A stretch of 41,837 nucleotides of DNA, from NCBI GenBank assembly GCA_964444805.1, contig CAYUIK010000037.1, forward strand, positions 1 to 41,837. The letters run 5' to 3'. The notes under the pieces are model-generated. The model saw only the letters and a list, made by a program, of their open reading frames with translations, had not been told where the DNA came from and did not search any database. Shown here in pieces: positions 6,650-15,504 of this stretch (the stretch's first letter is position 1; every line of letters begins with the position of its first letter). Made by a program: the position numbers and the translations under genes. The stretch comes from RECG01 sp964444805 (lineage in GTDB: Bacteria > Bacillota_I > Bacilli_A > Acholeplasmatales > Acholeplasmataceae).

Positions 6650-9277
6650 ATGACCAAGTATGTTTACATGTTCAAAGAAGGTAATCAGACCATGCGCAAC
6701 CTTCTCGGTGGTAAGGGCGCGAATCTCGGCGAGATGACGTCGCTCGGGTTACCCGTTCCACCAGGATTCACCGTTACGACAGAGGCTTGTATCGACTATT
6801 ACAAGCGTGGTAAGGAAATCGCTCCGGAAATCATCGAGCAGATCTATCAAGCACTCGCTGAAACGGAAAAACTCGCTGATAAGCGTTTCGGGGACGTCAA
6901 CAATCCGTTCCTTGTTTCGGTTCGTTCCGGTTCACGTGCCTCGATGCCGGGCATGATGGACACGATTCTCAATCTCGGCTTGACCGATGAATCGGTTAAA
7001 GGCCTCGCGCAATTGACGGGTAAGACGCGTTTCGCGTATGACTCCTATCGTCGTTTCATTCAGATGTTTTCGGACGTCGTCATGGGAATCGACAAGGAGA
7101 ACTACGAGGAACTGCTCGAAGAAATGAAGGAAAAGAAGCATGTCGAACTCGATACCGAACTCGATGATGACGACATGGTTGAACTCGTTCGTCAGTTCAA
7201 GGAAAAATATCTTGCACTTAAAGGCGAACCATTCCCACAGGATCCACGTGAACAGCTGATCGAAGCGATTACCGCCGTTTTCCGTTCTTGGGACAACCCG
7301 CGAGCGAACTATTACCGACGCATGAACCATATTCCTTATGACTGGGGAACAGCTGTCAACGTTCAAGCGATGGTATTTGGAAACATGGGTGAGGACTCCG
7401 GAACAGGTGTTGCCTTTACGCGTAACCCATCCGATGGCACCAAGGAACTCTACGGCGAGTATCTATTCAATGCCCAGGGTGAAGATGTCGTCGCCGGTAT
7501 TCGGACACCGAAACCGATCGCCGAACTCAAAAACGACAATCCGCGCCTCTATGATGAGTTCGTCGAGCTTTCGAACAAACTCGAAAAGCATTATCGTGAC
7601 ATGCAGGATATGGAGTTCACGATTGAAAAGGGTAAACTCTATATGTTGCAGACGCGGAACGGAAAACGTACCGCACAAGCAGCACTCAAGATCGCGATCG
7701 ACCTCGTGGAAGAAGGCGTTCTTTCCAAGAAAGAAGCCGTTCTCAAGGTCGAACCCGCACAACTCGATGCTTTGCTTCATCCCCAGTTCGATCAAGACGC
7801 ACTTAAAAACGCGAGTTTGATCGCGACCGGTCTCAATGCTTCTCCCGGTGCGGCAACCGGCCGTGCCGTCTTCAACGCCGAACGCGCGCGAGAACTCAAG
7901 GATCAGGACGGCATCCCCGTCATTCTCGTACGTCAAGAAACATCGCCTGAAGACATCGAAGGTATGGCTGTCGCCAACGGTATTCTAACTTCTCGTGGCG
8001 GTATGACGTCGCACGCCGCCGTCGTCGCCCGTGGTATGGGTAAATGTTGTGTCGCCGGTGCCGGTTCCGTCAAGGTAAGCGAAGCCAAGAAACAGTTCGT
8101 TGTTGACGGCAAGGTCTTCAAGGAAGGCGATTGGATTTCGCTTGATGGTTCGACCGGTAAGGTTTACGGTGAACGCATTCAAACGGTAGACGCGACGGTC
8201 TCCGGTGATTTTGAGAAACTCATGAACTGGGCCGATGAGTTCCGCGCACTCGGTGTACGCGCCAACGCGGACAACGAACGTGACGCGACGGTCGCCTACA
8301 ATTATGGTGCACAGGGTATCGGTCTTTGCCGGACGGAACACATGTTCTTCGAAGGTGATCGAATTAGTGCGGTTCGAGAAATGATCGTGGCTAATACGCT
8401 CGAAGAGCGTGAAAAGGCTCTTGCTAAGCTGTTGCCGATGCAACGGGAAGATTTCATCAGTCTCTATAAGGCGATGAAGGGTCATCCTGTTACGGTACGC
8501 TATCTCGATCCACCACTCCATGAATTCCTGCCCACGGAGGAAAGTGATATTTTGGCTCTCGCCAAAGAAATGGGCTTGAAGCCGGAAGTTCTTCGTCAAA
8601 CGATTGATGGTCTACACGAATCGAATCCGATGCTCGGACATCGCGGTGTACGCCTTTCGATCACGTATCCGGAAATCGCACGTATGCAGACACGAGCGGT
8701 CATTGAAGCGGCGATCGCCGTGACCAAGGACGGCTTGAAAGTTGTTCCGGAGATCATGATTCCGCTCGTCGGTGAAGTTAAAGAGCTCAAGTACATCAAG
8801 GATGTCGTCGTTGAAACAGCCGATGCCATCATTAAAGAATCGGGCATCGAATTGCCGTATCATGTCGGTACGATGATCGAAGTTCCGAGAGCCGCGCTTC
8901 TCGCCGATGAAGTCGCGAAAGAAGCGGAATTCTTCAGTTTCGGTACGAACGACTTGACGCAGATGACATTCGGTTTTAGTCGTGACGATGCGGGAACGTT
9001 CCTGCCCGAATACTATGAAAAGAGGATCTTCGAAAACGATCCTTTCGCACACGTCGACGAAAAGGGTGTCGGTAAACTCATGAAGATGGCGACTGAACTC
9101 GGTCTTCAGACCCGTCCCGATATCAAGCTCGGTATTTGTGGCGAACACGGTGGCGACCCGAAATCGGTCGAATTCTGTCATGACATCGGTCTTACCTATG
9201 TATCTTGTTCTCCTTTCCGAGTACCGATCGCACGTCTAGCAGCAGCACACGCCAACATCAAGAAACCACGTAATTAG
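6650..9277 (+). CDS. ppdK: Pyruvate, phosphate dikinase
   Basis: The enzyme interconverts phosphoenolpyruvate, AMP and PPi with pyruvate, ATP and Pi. The N-terminal ATP-grasp region shows LLGGKGANLGEM and the GMMDTILNLG segment. The phosphohistidine domain carries GGMTSHAAVVARG. The C-terminal TIM barrel ends with GICGEHGGDP and CSPFRVPIARLAAAHA. Starting at the ATG at 6650 puts AAAGGA seven nucleotides upstream and makes the phospho-accepting histidine residue 455, the number in the classic Clostridium enzyme. An in-frame ATG at 6644 is too close to the ribosome site. Run in the glycolytic direction it consumes PPi, while the neighbouring PPi-PFK also uses PPi, so the locus ties glycolysis to the PPi pool. 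Confidence 0.96.
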   Translation: MTKYVYMFKEGNQTMRNLLGGKGANLGEMTSLGLPVPPGFTVTTEACIDYYKRGKEIAPEIIEQIYQALAETEKLADKRFGDVNNPFLVSVRSGSRASMPGMMDTILNLGLTDESVKGLAQLTGKTRFAYDSYRRFIQMFSDVVMGIDKENYEELLEEMKEKKHVELDTELDDDDMVELVRQFKEKYLALKGEPFPQDPREQLIEAITAVFRSWDNPRANYYRRMNHIPYDWGTAVNVQAMVFGNMGEDSGTGVAFTRNPSDGTKELYGEYLFNAQGEDVVAGIRTPKPIAELKNDNPRLYDEFVELSNKLEKHYRDMQDMEFTIEKGKLYMLQTRNGKRTAQAALKIAIDLVEEGVLSKKEAVLKVEPAQLDALLHPQFDQDALKNASLIATGLNASPGAATGRAVFNAERARELKDQDGIPVILVRQETSPEDIEGMAVANGILTSRGGMTSHAAVVARGMGKCCVAGAGSVKVSEAKKQFVVDGKVFKEGDWISLDGSTGKVYGERIQTVDATVSGDFEKLMNWADEFRALGVRANADNERDATVAYNYGAQGIGLCRTEHMFFEGDRISAVREMIVANTLEEREKALAKLLPMQREDFISLYKAMKGHPVTVRYLDPPLHEFLPTEESDILALAKEMGLKPEVLRQTIDGLHESNPMLGHRGVRLSITYPEIARMQTRAVIEAAIAVTKDGLKVVPEIMIPLVGEVKELKYIKDVVVETADAIIKESGIELPYHVGTMIEVPRAALLADEVAKEAEFFSFGTNDLTQMTFGFSRDDAGTFLPEYYEKRIFENDPFAHVDEKGVGKLMKMATELGLQTRPDIKLGICGEHGGDPKSVEFCHDIGLTYVSCSPFRVPIARLAAAHANIKKPRN

Positions 9278-9285
9278 AACTCAGA

Positions 9286-9552
9286 GACCGGTGACCAAGT
9301 CACCGGTCTTTAACTGCAAACGATAAGAAAGCATACAATGAGCATGGCCGGTGACCAAGTCACCGGTCTTTAACTGCAAACGATAAGAAAGTACGTAGTA
9401 AGCATGGCCGGTGATCAAGTCATCGGTCTTTAACTGCAAACGATAAGAAAGCATACAATGAGCATGACCGGTGATCAAGTCACCGGTCTTTAACGATAGA
9501 CAACAAGAAACGGTACAATTGGAAATCATGACCGGTGACTAAGTCACCGGTC
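9286..9552. repeat. Array of five near-perfect hairpins at 60-bp spacing
   Basis: Five copies of a 23-nt inverted repeat, arms GACCGGTGAC and GTCACCGGTC with a three-base loop, begin at 9286, 9346, 9406, 9466 and 9530. The first four are exactly 60 bp apart and the last is offset by 64. Changes in the arms of copies 2-4 leave G-T pairs, so pairing is kept. The first three spacers (about 37 nt) are nearly identical. The fourth has diverged, yet keeps TTAAC after the hairpin and TACAAT 18-19 nt later. The first hairpin probably terminates ppdK. The purpose of the array is unknown: RNA hairpins, a repeated protein-binding palindrome, or repeated promoter-like units are all possible. Confidence 0.9.
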
Positions 9553-9587
9553 ATTTGATTGAAAAACGCTTTCAAACAAGGGACTAT

Positions 9588-9615
9588 TTGGTATTTATCG
9601 TGGACGTGGTATAAT
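9588..9615 (+). promoter_or_regulatory. Promoter of the nptA-uvrB operon
   Basis: TTGGTA (9588-9593) and TATAAT (9610-9615) are 16 nt apart, with TGG before the -10 giving an extended -10. The transcript would start at about 9622, leaving a leader of about 115 nt before the transporter gene. Confidence 0.7.
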
Positions 9616-9646
9616 ATTGATGAAATCCATTCGATCAGGAGTTGCC

Positions 9647-9748
9647 ATGTGGTTTGTGCTTGGGTACGATCCAACTGAAAGCGGCAGGTATCGACACAAG
9701 GCATCACGAGGGTGCCTTTTTCGTGAGGTAGAAAACGATGATTTATAG
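9647..9748 (+). CDS. Possible 33-codon leader ORF overlapping the nptA-like start
   Basis: ATG at 9647 has AGGAG five nucleotides upstream, and the frame stays open to TAG at 9746-9748, overlapping the transporter start at 9738 in another frame. The frame passes through the terminator hairpin at 9699-9721, so translation could prevent hairpin formation. The residues match nothing I know. It may be a regulatory leader peptide, or a chance frame in a structured leader. Confidence 0.35.
   Translation: MWFVLGYDPTESGRYRHKASRGCLFREVENDDL
9699..9721 (+). terminator. Intrinsic terminator inside the nptA leader (possible attenuator)
   Basis: A 7-bp stem AGGCATC/GGTGCCT with one G-T pair and a five-base loop is followed by five Ts. 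It lies after the promoter at 9588-9615 and ends 16 nt before the transporter start. It would stop transcription before the gene unless overridden. Confidence 0.6.
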
Positions 9749-11417
9749 CGACGCACTCATGTACGTGCTAGGTGGTCTCGCACTCTTTCTTTTCGGTATC
9801 AACATGTTGAGCGATTCACTCAAGGCCGTAGCCGGAAACAAGCTCAAGGTTATCATCGAAAAGTCGACCAATACGCCGCTCAAAGGCGTTCTCGTCGGTA
9901 TTTTGTTGACCGTGGCCATTCAGTCCTCTTCCGGAGCGACGGTGCTTACCATCGGCTTGCTGAGGGCCGGGTTGATGACGTTTTCGCAGAGCGTTGGCAT
10001 CATTATGGGTGCGAACATCGGGACGACGGTAACCTCTTTTATCATCGGACTTCCTGTTGCGGACTATGGACCGATTATGCTCGCGATCGGTATGTTCATG
10101 CATTTTTTCAAGCGTAAAAAGGTCAAGCATATCGGTGGTGCAATCTTTGGTCTTGGTATGCTCTTTTATGGACTCAAGACGATGGAAGCGGGGCTTAAAC
10201 CTCTAGCGGCTACGCCTCAGGCTGAAAGCATGTTCGTCTCCTTTTCGAAGAACTGGTTTTTGGGTACGATCTTTGGGACCTTTTTCACCAGTGTTGTCCA
10301 GTCTTCTTCGGCTTCGATCGGTGTCCTGCAAAAACTCTATGCTTTGAATGCCGAGGGCGTTTCATCGATCCAGTTAACCGGAGCCGTACCGATTCTTCTT
10401 GGTGCGAACATCGGGACGACAGTAACCGCTTTTATCGCTTCGATTGGCGGAAACAAGGATAGCAAGCGCGCTGCGCTCATTCACGTCATGTTCAATCTGA
10501 TCGCTGCGATGATTTTTCTTAGTGTACTTTTGCCTTATGAAGCGCTGATCCAGTATATTGAGGATCGATTTCTTCACCCGTATTCGATGCTTACGATCGC
10601 GTTTGCTCACGCGATCCAAAACATCGTTACGGCGATTCTTTTATTCGGGTTCATCAAGTATCTCATACGTTTCGTCAAGTGGGTGATAAAGGATGACCGC
10701 GTCGAGCGTCTTCCAGAAGAAGTGTTCGATGAAAAACTGATCGAAGAATCACCCGTGCTCGCACTCGAGTTCGTTAACAAGGGGATTCTCTATATGGGTT
10801 CGATCGTCAAAGAATATTTTGATCTTACGAGGTCATACAGTTTCAAAGAGAAAGCGAAACTCGTCGATGAGGCCGATGGTCTAGAAATGCTGATCGATAC
10901 GTATGATGAAAAACTACACGATTATCTGATTAAGATCTCACGCGTCGGCTTGGATAAGTACAATTCACGACGTTTATCCCGAAGTCTCGACACGATCCGT
11001 GATTTCGAGCGAATCGGCGATCACTTGACGAACATCGTCGAGTTTTTCGAAGATCGTTATCAGGAATCCCAGTTCCTGTCCGTTGACGGTACGTCGGATT
11101 TGAACCAGCTCTATGACGTTTTGGAAACGATGCTTAATGACGCCCTTGAGAGCCTGCAGACGAACGATATCAAGATCGCTCAACGGGTTGTCGAGAATGA
11201 GCATATCGTCGATGAACTCGAAGAGATCTTCCGTTATCGCTATATCGAACGACTCAAGAACGGCGAAGTGACGTTCGTGCTGGCGGCGAATTACGCCGAT
11301 ATTCTCTCGAATCTCGAACGGATCGGTGACCATCTACTCAATATTGCCGGAGCGATCATCGAACCGATGCACGTTCCGCAAGGCGACATCGTCGAAAAAG
11401 ACGACGAAAGGATGTGA
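9738..11417 (+). CDS. Na+/phosphate cotransporter, NptA/PNaS family with PhoU-like tail
   Basis: This 559-residue membrane protein should import phosphate with sodium. Two inverted-repeat transport domains each carry the signature QSSS (QSSSGATV at 62-69 and QSSSASIG in the second half), with the matching GANIGTTVT motif in both repeats. About eight or nine hydrophobic segments fill the first 320 residues. The last 220 residues are helical and hydrophilic and contain two three-helix PhoU-like units (ALEFVNKGILYMGSIV and RDFERIGDHLTNI; LERIGDHLLNIAGAI). GAGGT precedes the ATG at 9738. The gene overlaps uvrB by 4 nt. The leader upstream holds a terminator hairpin, so regulation by attenuation is possible. 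Confidence 0.9.
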   Translation: MIYSDALMYVLGGLALFLFGINMLSDSLKAVAGNKLKVIIEKSTNTPLKGVLVGILLTVAIQSSSGATVLTIGLLRAGLMTFSQSVGIIMGANIGTTVTSFIIGLPVADYGPIMLAIGMFMHFFKRKKVKHIGGAIFGLGMLFYGLKTMEAGLKPLAATPQAESMFVSFSKNWFLGTIFGTFFTSVVQSSSASIGVLQKLYALNAEGVSSIQLTGAVPILLGANIGTTVTAFIASIGGNKDSKRAALIHVMFNLIAAMIFLSVLLPYEALIQYIEDRFLHPYSMLTIAFAHAIQNIVTAILLFGFIKYLIRFVKWVIKDDRVERLPEEVFDEKLIEESPVLALEFVNKGILYMGSIVKEYFDLTRSYSFKEKAKLVDEADGLEMLIDTYDEKLHDYLIKISRVGLDKYNSRRLSRSLDTIRDFERIGDHLTNIVEFFEDRYQESQFLSVDGTSDLNQLYDVLETMLNDALESLQTNDIKIAQRVVENEHIVDELEEIFRYRYIERLKNGEVTFVLAANYADILSNLERIGDHLLNIAGAIIEPMHVPQGDIVEKDDERM

Positions 11418-13381
11418 ACAAGGTGTTCGACCTCAAAGCACCCTTTGATCCGAAGGGCGACCAGATTCAAGCGATCGAAACGTTAAAATATAATTTTGAG
11501 CAAGGAATAGACCGTCAGGTTCTCCTCGGAGCGACCGGGACCGGCAAGACCTTCACGATCGCGAATATGATTTCCAAACTGCAAAAAAAGACGCTGATTC
11601 TCGCGCCAAACAAGACGCTTGCCGGTCAACTTTACGGCGAACTCAAAGTGTTTTTCCCGCACAATCGTGTCGAGTACTTCATATCCTATTATGATTACTA
11701 TCAACCGGAAGCATACGTCGTGTCCTCGGATACGTATATCGAAAAGGATTCATCGATCAACGATGAGATCGATGAACTGAGACATAGCGCGACTGCATCC
11801 CTTCTCGAGAAGGACGACGTCATCGTCGTTGCTTCGGTCTCGTGTATTTATGGTATTGGCGATCCGTCGGATTACCAGAATGCCATGATTTTTTTGCGAA
11901 TGAACGAGGATTACGGCAGGGATCGCTTGATCGATCGCCTCGTCGAACTGACCTATCAGCGAAACGACGTGGACTTTCAAAGAGGAACCTTTCGGGTTCG
12001 CGGTGACCTAATCGAGGTCATACCGGCCTATGAACGGGCTCAAGGCATTCGCATCTCTTTTTTCGGTGATGAGATCGATGGGATTCAACGCTTCGACGTC
12101 GTTACCGGACAGGCACTCGAACAGTTGAGTTATGTAACTGTTTTTCCGGCGACCCATTTCATGACCAACAAGGACAAGCTCAAGGAATCGATTCGCCGGA
12201 TTCGTAACGAACTCGAAGATCAGATCCTTTATTTCAAGGAAAACGATCGTCTGCTCGAGGCGCAACGAATCGAGCAACGCACGCGTTACGACCTCGAGAT
12301 GCTCGAGGAAATCGGGATTTGCAGCGGGATCGAGAACTACTCGCGTCACTTGTCTTTACGTGAAGCGGGTGAGACACCAGCGACGTTGATGGACTTCTTC
12401 GGGGACGACTATCTTTTAATCATCGATGAATCGCACGTCACCGTGCCACAGGTACGGGGCATGTATGCCGGAGACCGTTCCCGTAAAGAAACGCTCGTCA
12501 ATCATGGGTTCCGCTTGCCGAGTGCTCTTGACAACAGGCCGTTACAATTCGATGAGTTCGAAAAGAAGATCGACAAAGTCATCTTCCTTTCGGCCACACC
12601 GGGTGCCTATGAACTCGAACGAGGCTATCCCGTGATCGAACAGATCATTCGACCGACCTATCTGCTCGATCCCATCATCGATGTTCGTCCGACCGATGGG
12701 CAGATGGACGACCTCTATTTCGAGATCAAGAAACGAACCGAAAACAACGAACGCGTTCTCGTAACGACGCTCACGATTCGGATGAGCGAGGATTTGACCG
12801 CGTACTTCAAGAAACTCGGACTCAAGGTCGCTTATTTGCATAGTGAGATCAAGTCGCTTGATCGCATTACGATTTTAAGAGATCTTCGGCTGGGAAAGTA
12901 CGACTGTCTCATTGGAATCAATCTCTTGCGTGAGGGGCTCGACTTGCCGGAGGTTTCCCTGGTCGCCATTCTCGATGCCGATAAGCAAGGATTTCTGCGC
13001 AGCAATCGCTCGCTGATCCAAACGATCGGACGAGCTGCCAGAAATGAAAACGGACGCGTGATCATGTATGCGGATAAGGTGAGCGATGCCATGGCGTTCG
13101 CGATCGAAGAAACGGAAAGAAGACGACGTATCCAAAAGGACTTCAACGACCGTTACGGGATGACGCCGATCACGATCAAGAAAGATATTCTCGATCGGAT
13201 CAGCATCAAAGAAGAAATTTTGGAAGAACCCAAGGCTTATGCGAAAATGACGAAGAAGGAGCGCACGAGAACGATTCAAAGAATCGAAGCGGAAATGAAA
13301 GAAGCTGCGAAACGGCTGGACTTCGAAAAGGCTGCCGAACTGCGTGACCTCCTCTTTGAGATCAAGGCGGAAACATCATGA
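11414..13381 (+). CDS. uvrB: Excinuclease ABC subunit B
   Basis: UvrB is the DNA-damage verifying helicase-like subunit of nucleotide excision repair, loading with UvrA and recruiting UvrC. The 655-residue length is normal. Visible are Walker A GATGTGKT (39-46), the damage-probing beta-hairpin region YYDYYQPEAYV, DESH (motif II), LLREGLDLPE and QTIGRAARN of the second helicase domain, and a C-terminal UVR domain (AKRLDFEKAAELRD). The GTG at 11414 overlaps the transporter stop (GTGA). A GTG at 11423 has better spacing from GAAAGGA and is a real alternative. The gene overlaps the SGNH hydrolase by 4 nt, so this is one transcript. Confidence 0.96.
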   Translation: MNKVFDLKAPFDPKGDQIQAIETLKYNFEQGIDRQVLLGATGTGKTFTIANMISKLQKKTLILAPNKTLAGQLYGELKVFFPHNRVEYFISYYDYYQPEAYVVSSDTYIEKDSSINDEIDELRHSATASLLEKDDVIVVASVSCIYGIGDPSDYQNAMIFLRMNEDYGRDRLIDRLVELTYQRNDVDFQRGTFRVRGDLIEVIPAYERAQGIRISFFGDEIDGIQRFDVVTGQALEQLSYVTVFPATHFMTNKDKLKESIRRIRNELEDQILYFKENDRLLEAQRIEQRTRYDLEMLEEIGICSGIENYSRHLSLREAGETPATLMDFFGDDYLLIIDESHVTVPQVRGMYAGDRSRKETLVNHGFRLPSALDNRPLQFDEFEKKIDKVIFLSATPGAYELERGYPVIEQIIRPTYLLDPIIDVRPTDGQMDDLYFEIKKRTENNERVLVTTLTIRMSEDLTAYFKKLGLKVAYLHSEIKSLDRITILRDLRLGKYDCLIGINLLREGLDLPEVSLVAILDADKQGFLRSNRSLIQTIGRAARNENGRVIMYADKVSDAMAFAIEETERRRRIQKDFNDRYGMTPITIKKDILDRISIKEEILEEPKAYAKMTKKERTRTIQRIEAEMKEAAKRLDFEKAAELRDLLFEIKAETS

Positions 13382-13971
13382 ACGATTCTAGGCTTCGCTT
13401 GGTCAAGGCCTTTCTCAAGGCTGAGTACGACAAGGACGTTCAAACATTCAAAAACATGGAAATCCGCAAGAAACGGGTCGTTCTTGTCGGCGACTCCCTT
13501 GTCGCTTATGCGAAAGACATCGTTGCAGGTGCCGTTAACCTCGGGATTCCCGGGGATACGACTCAAGGTGTGATCGACCGACTCGACCTTGTCTATCCCT
13601 TTGATCCGAGTCGGGTCGTTCTCTGGATTGGTACCAACGACCTCGTCCTGACGGATGACGATAACCTGACGATCGCGGAGCGGATCCTTTGGATCAAGCA
13701 CGAGATCGAAGATAACATGGCTGCGCGCGTGCTCCTCTGCACGCTCGCCCCGGTCAATGAAAGTCGGTTCGAGAAACATATGTTCAAACGAAACAATCAG
13801 GACATCGAAGCGATCAACGCCATGCTTAAACACGAAGTCGAAGACATCGTCGATGCGCACCGTGTTCTCGTGTCGGACGGAAAACTCAAGGATGAATACA
13901 CGACCGATGGCTTGCATCTGACGGAGCAGGGCTATGCCGTCTTTGGTCGTGCACTTTCGTCGAAACTGTGA
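13378..13971 (+). CDS. SGNH/GDSL-family hydrolase, probable cytoplasmic esterase
   Basis: This 197-residue protein has the four SGNH blocks: GDSL with nucleophile Ser40, Gly in GIPGDTT (about 57-62), GTND with Asn87, and DGLH with Asp177 and His180. There is no signal peptide, so it probably acts inside the cell. Family members cleave acyl esters of lipids, lysophospholipids or sugars, and the substrate cannot be read here. The ATG overlaps the uvrB stop (ATGA) and expression is probably coupled to uvrB, although no functional link is evident. Confidence 0.88.
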   Translation: MNDSRLRLVKAFLKAEYDKDVQTFKNMEIRKKRVVLVGDSLVAYAKDIVAGAVNLGIPGDTTQGVIDRLDLVYPFDPSRVVLWIGTNDLVLTDDDNLTIAERILWIKHEIEDNMAARVLLCTLAPVNESRFEKHMFKRNNQDIEAINAMLKHEVEDIVDAHRVLVSDGKLKDEYTTDGLHLTEQGYAVFGRALSSKL

Positions 13972-13993
13972 TAAGATGAAGTTGGGTGATCCT

Positions 13994-15250
13994 ATGAATG
14001 CACAAAAACACTATCAGGCCGGATTGGCGCATTACGTGTTGAACGTTTCATCGAAAAATATCGTACAAGCACGCGAACATTTCGAACGTGCCGCCGAACT
14101 CGGCTATGCCGATGCCAACTATTTTCTTGGCCGGATGTTTTTGTTAGGCGACGGCGTTTCTAAGGATGAAGAGAAGGCCACCGCGTATTTCAAGGACGGA
14201 GAAACGAGCAATAAGTGCGGTTATGCCCTTGGTCTTGCCTATAAGGACGGCCGTGGCGTCAAAAAGGATGAAAAGCAGGCCACAAAGCTGTTTGAAAAGC
14301 ACTATCTCGACTTGTTGGAAGAAGCAAAGGCGAACGATGTCGTTTCGAAGCATCTCGTTGGGGCGTGTTTCTATTACGGCCACGGCGTCAAACCTTCGAT
14401 TTTAAAGGCGATCGAGTGGTTCCAGCAAGCAGCGAAAAAACGATATGCCGATTCCTTTTACATGCTCGGCATGATCCATGAAACCGTCGATGAGGAAAAT
14501 CCGAAGACGGACGAGGCCATCGGATACTATGAAGGCGCGGCCAAGCAAGGCCATCCGTATGCCGAGTATGCTTTGGGGACGATCTATCTTGAAAAGAAGA
14601 TGTGGCCGAAGGCGATCCACTATTACGAACGGGCCGCGAAGCAGAATTATGACCTCGCCGCTTTTTCACTCGCGATGGTTTATCGGGAGCGCGAACCGAA
14701 GAAACCGGAAAAAGCCTATGAATGGTTTTTAGTCGCTGCGAAACAGGGCCACCGCGAAGCCGAGTATTATACCGGACTCTACAATCAGCTCGGCCGAGGT
14801 ACGACAAAAAATATGCAACAGGCCGTCTTTTGGTATGAACGGGCGGCACTGAAAAAAGAAAAGAACGCGCTCTATCATCTCGCGCTCATTCTTATGCGTA
14901 ACCAGAAGAAACCGGATTCCTATATCCGTCGCTTGCTCGAACAGGCAGCTGTCTTAGAACATCCTCACGCCCAATACAATCTCGCGGTGATGTATCAGAA
15001 GGGCGATGGCGTTGATCAGGATTTGCGTAAGGCGTTTCTTTGGTATGAGAAGGCCGCTGAAGCGGACCTTGATATCGCTCAATACAACCTCGGGATGCTC
15101 TATCTTCAAGGTCTAGGAACAGAAAAGGACGTCAGAAAGGCCCGGATGTTGTTGGAAAAGGCCGCGGAACAAGGCCTGGAAGTCGCAGAAGAGATGCTCC
15201 ATACGATCGATAACTACGATACGCTCAAAAAAAGCCCGTGGCAATCCTGA
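13994..15250 (+). CDS. Sel1-repeat (TPR-like) protein
   Basis: The product (about 418 aa) is built almost wholly from around ten Sel1-like repeats, each a helix pair of about 36 residues with patterns such as AQYNLGMLYLQGLGTEKD and KAFLWYEKAAE. Such solenoids are protein-interaction scaffolds. No signal peptide or membrane segment is present, so it is probably cytoplasmic. I start at 13994 because GGTGATCC, matching the anti-Shine-Dalgarno, lies just ahead. An ATG at 13976 in the same frame is possible, and one at 13934 would overlap the SGNH gene. It is cotranscribed with uvrB and the SGNH gene. No catalytic domain is fused to the repeats and the partner is unknown. Confidence 0.85.
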   Translation: MNAQKHYQAGLAHYVLNVSSKNIVQAREHFERAAELGYADANYFLGRMFLLGDGVSKDEEKATAYFKDGETSNKCGYALGLAYKDGRGVKKDEKQATKLFEKHYLDLLEEAKANDVVSKHLVGACFYYGHGVKPSILKAIEWFQQAAKKRYADSFYMLGMIHETVDEENPKTDEAIGYYEGAAKQGHPYAEYALGTIYLEKKMWPKAIHYYERAAKQNYDLAAFSLAMVYREREPKKPEKAYEWFLVAAKQGHREAEYYTGLYNQLGRGTTKNMQQAVFWYERAALKKEKNALYHLALILMRNQKKPDSYIRRLLEQAAVLEHPHAQYNLAVMYQKGDGVDQDLRKAFLWYEKAAEADLDIAQYNLGMLYLQGLGTEKDVRKARMLLEKAAEQGLEVAEEMLHTIDNYDTLKKSPWQS

Positions 15251-15504
15251 AATACGTCTATCTCGCTTTCGGACTGGGGCTCTTTTTGTTTATGAACGTT
15301 CTTTCCTATACGCGGGAAGCGTATGCGGCACCACTGTCTATGAAGGTGCTTTTCAGTTCGATTTCTTTGGTTTTGTTAACGATCGATTATACCTTGATCC
15401 TTTTTGAGGATCGGTTTCTTTTAAGGCCGCTAGCGACGCATACGCGTATCATTCTTTATATCGGTGTCGTCGTGATCCCCCTGATCAGTCTTTATTATGC
15501 GTAG
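15238..15504 (+). CDS. Small integral membrane protein, about three segments
   Basis: The 88-residue product begins at a GTG inside the end of the Sel1-repeat gene (13-nt overlap) and has three hydrophobic stretches (about residues 5-23, 34-53, 69-87). No family is recognised. No clear ribosome site precedes the GTG, so translation probably depends on coupling. Its last 20 nt overlap the 3' end of convergent pepT, with no visible terminator between them. Confidence 0.6.
   Translation: MAILKYVYLAFGLGLFLFMNVLSYTREAYAAPLSMKVLFSSISLVLLTIDYTLILFEDRFLLRPLATHTRIILYIGVVVIPLISLYYA

Noticed and set aside
9281..9529. Minus-strand frame with a repeating 20-residue unit across the hairpin array
   Set aside because: A 60-bp repeat keeps any open frame open. 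The reading has no ribosome site and ignores the inverted repeats, so it looks like a by-product.
9286..9552. CRISPR array
   Set aside because: The spacers are nearly identical, the repeat is a palindrome with a three-base loop, and no cas genes are near.
9616..9737. SRP RNA, fluoride, preQ1 or ZTP riboswitch in the nptA leader
   Set aside because: None of the diagnostic conserved blocks (for example GGAAGGAAGCAGCC of SRP RNA) is present.
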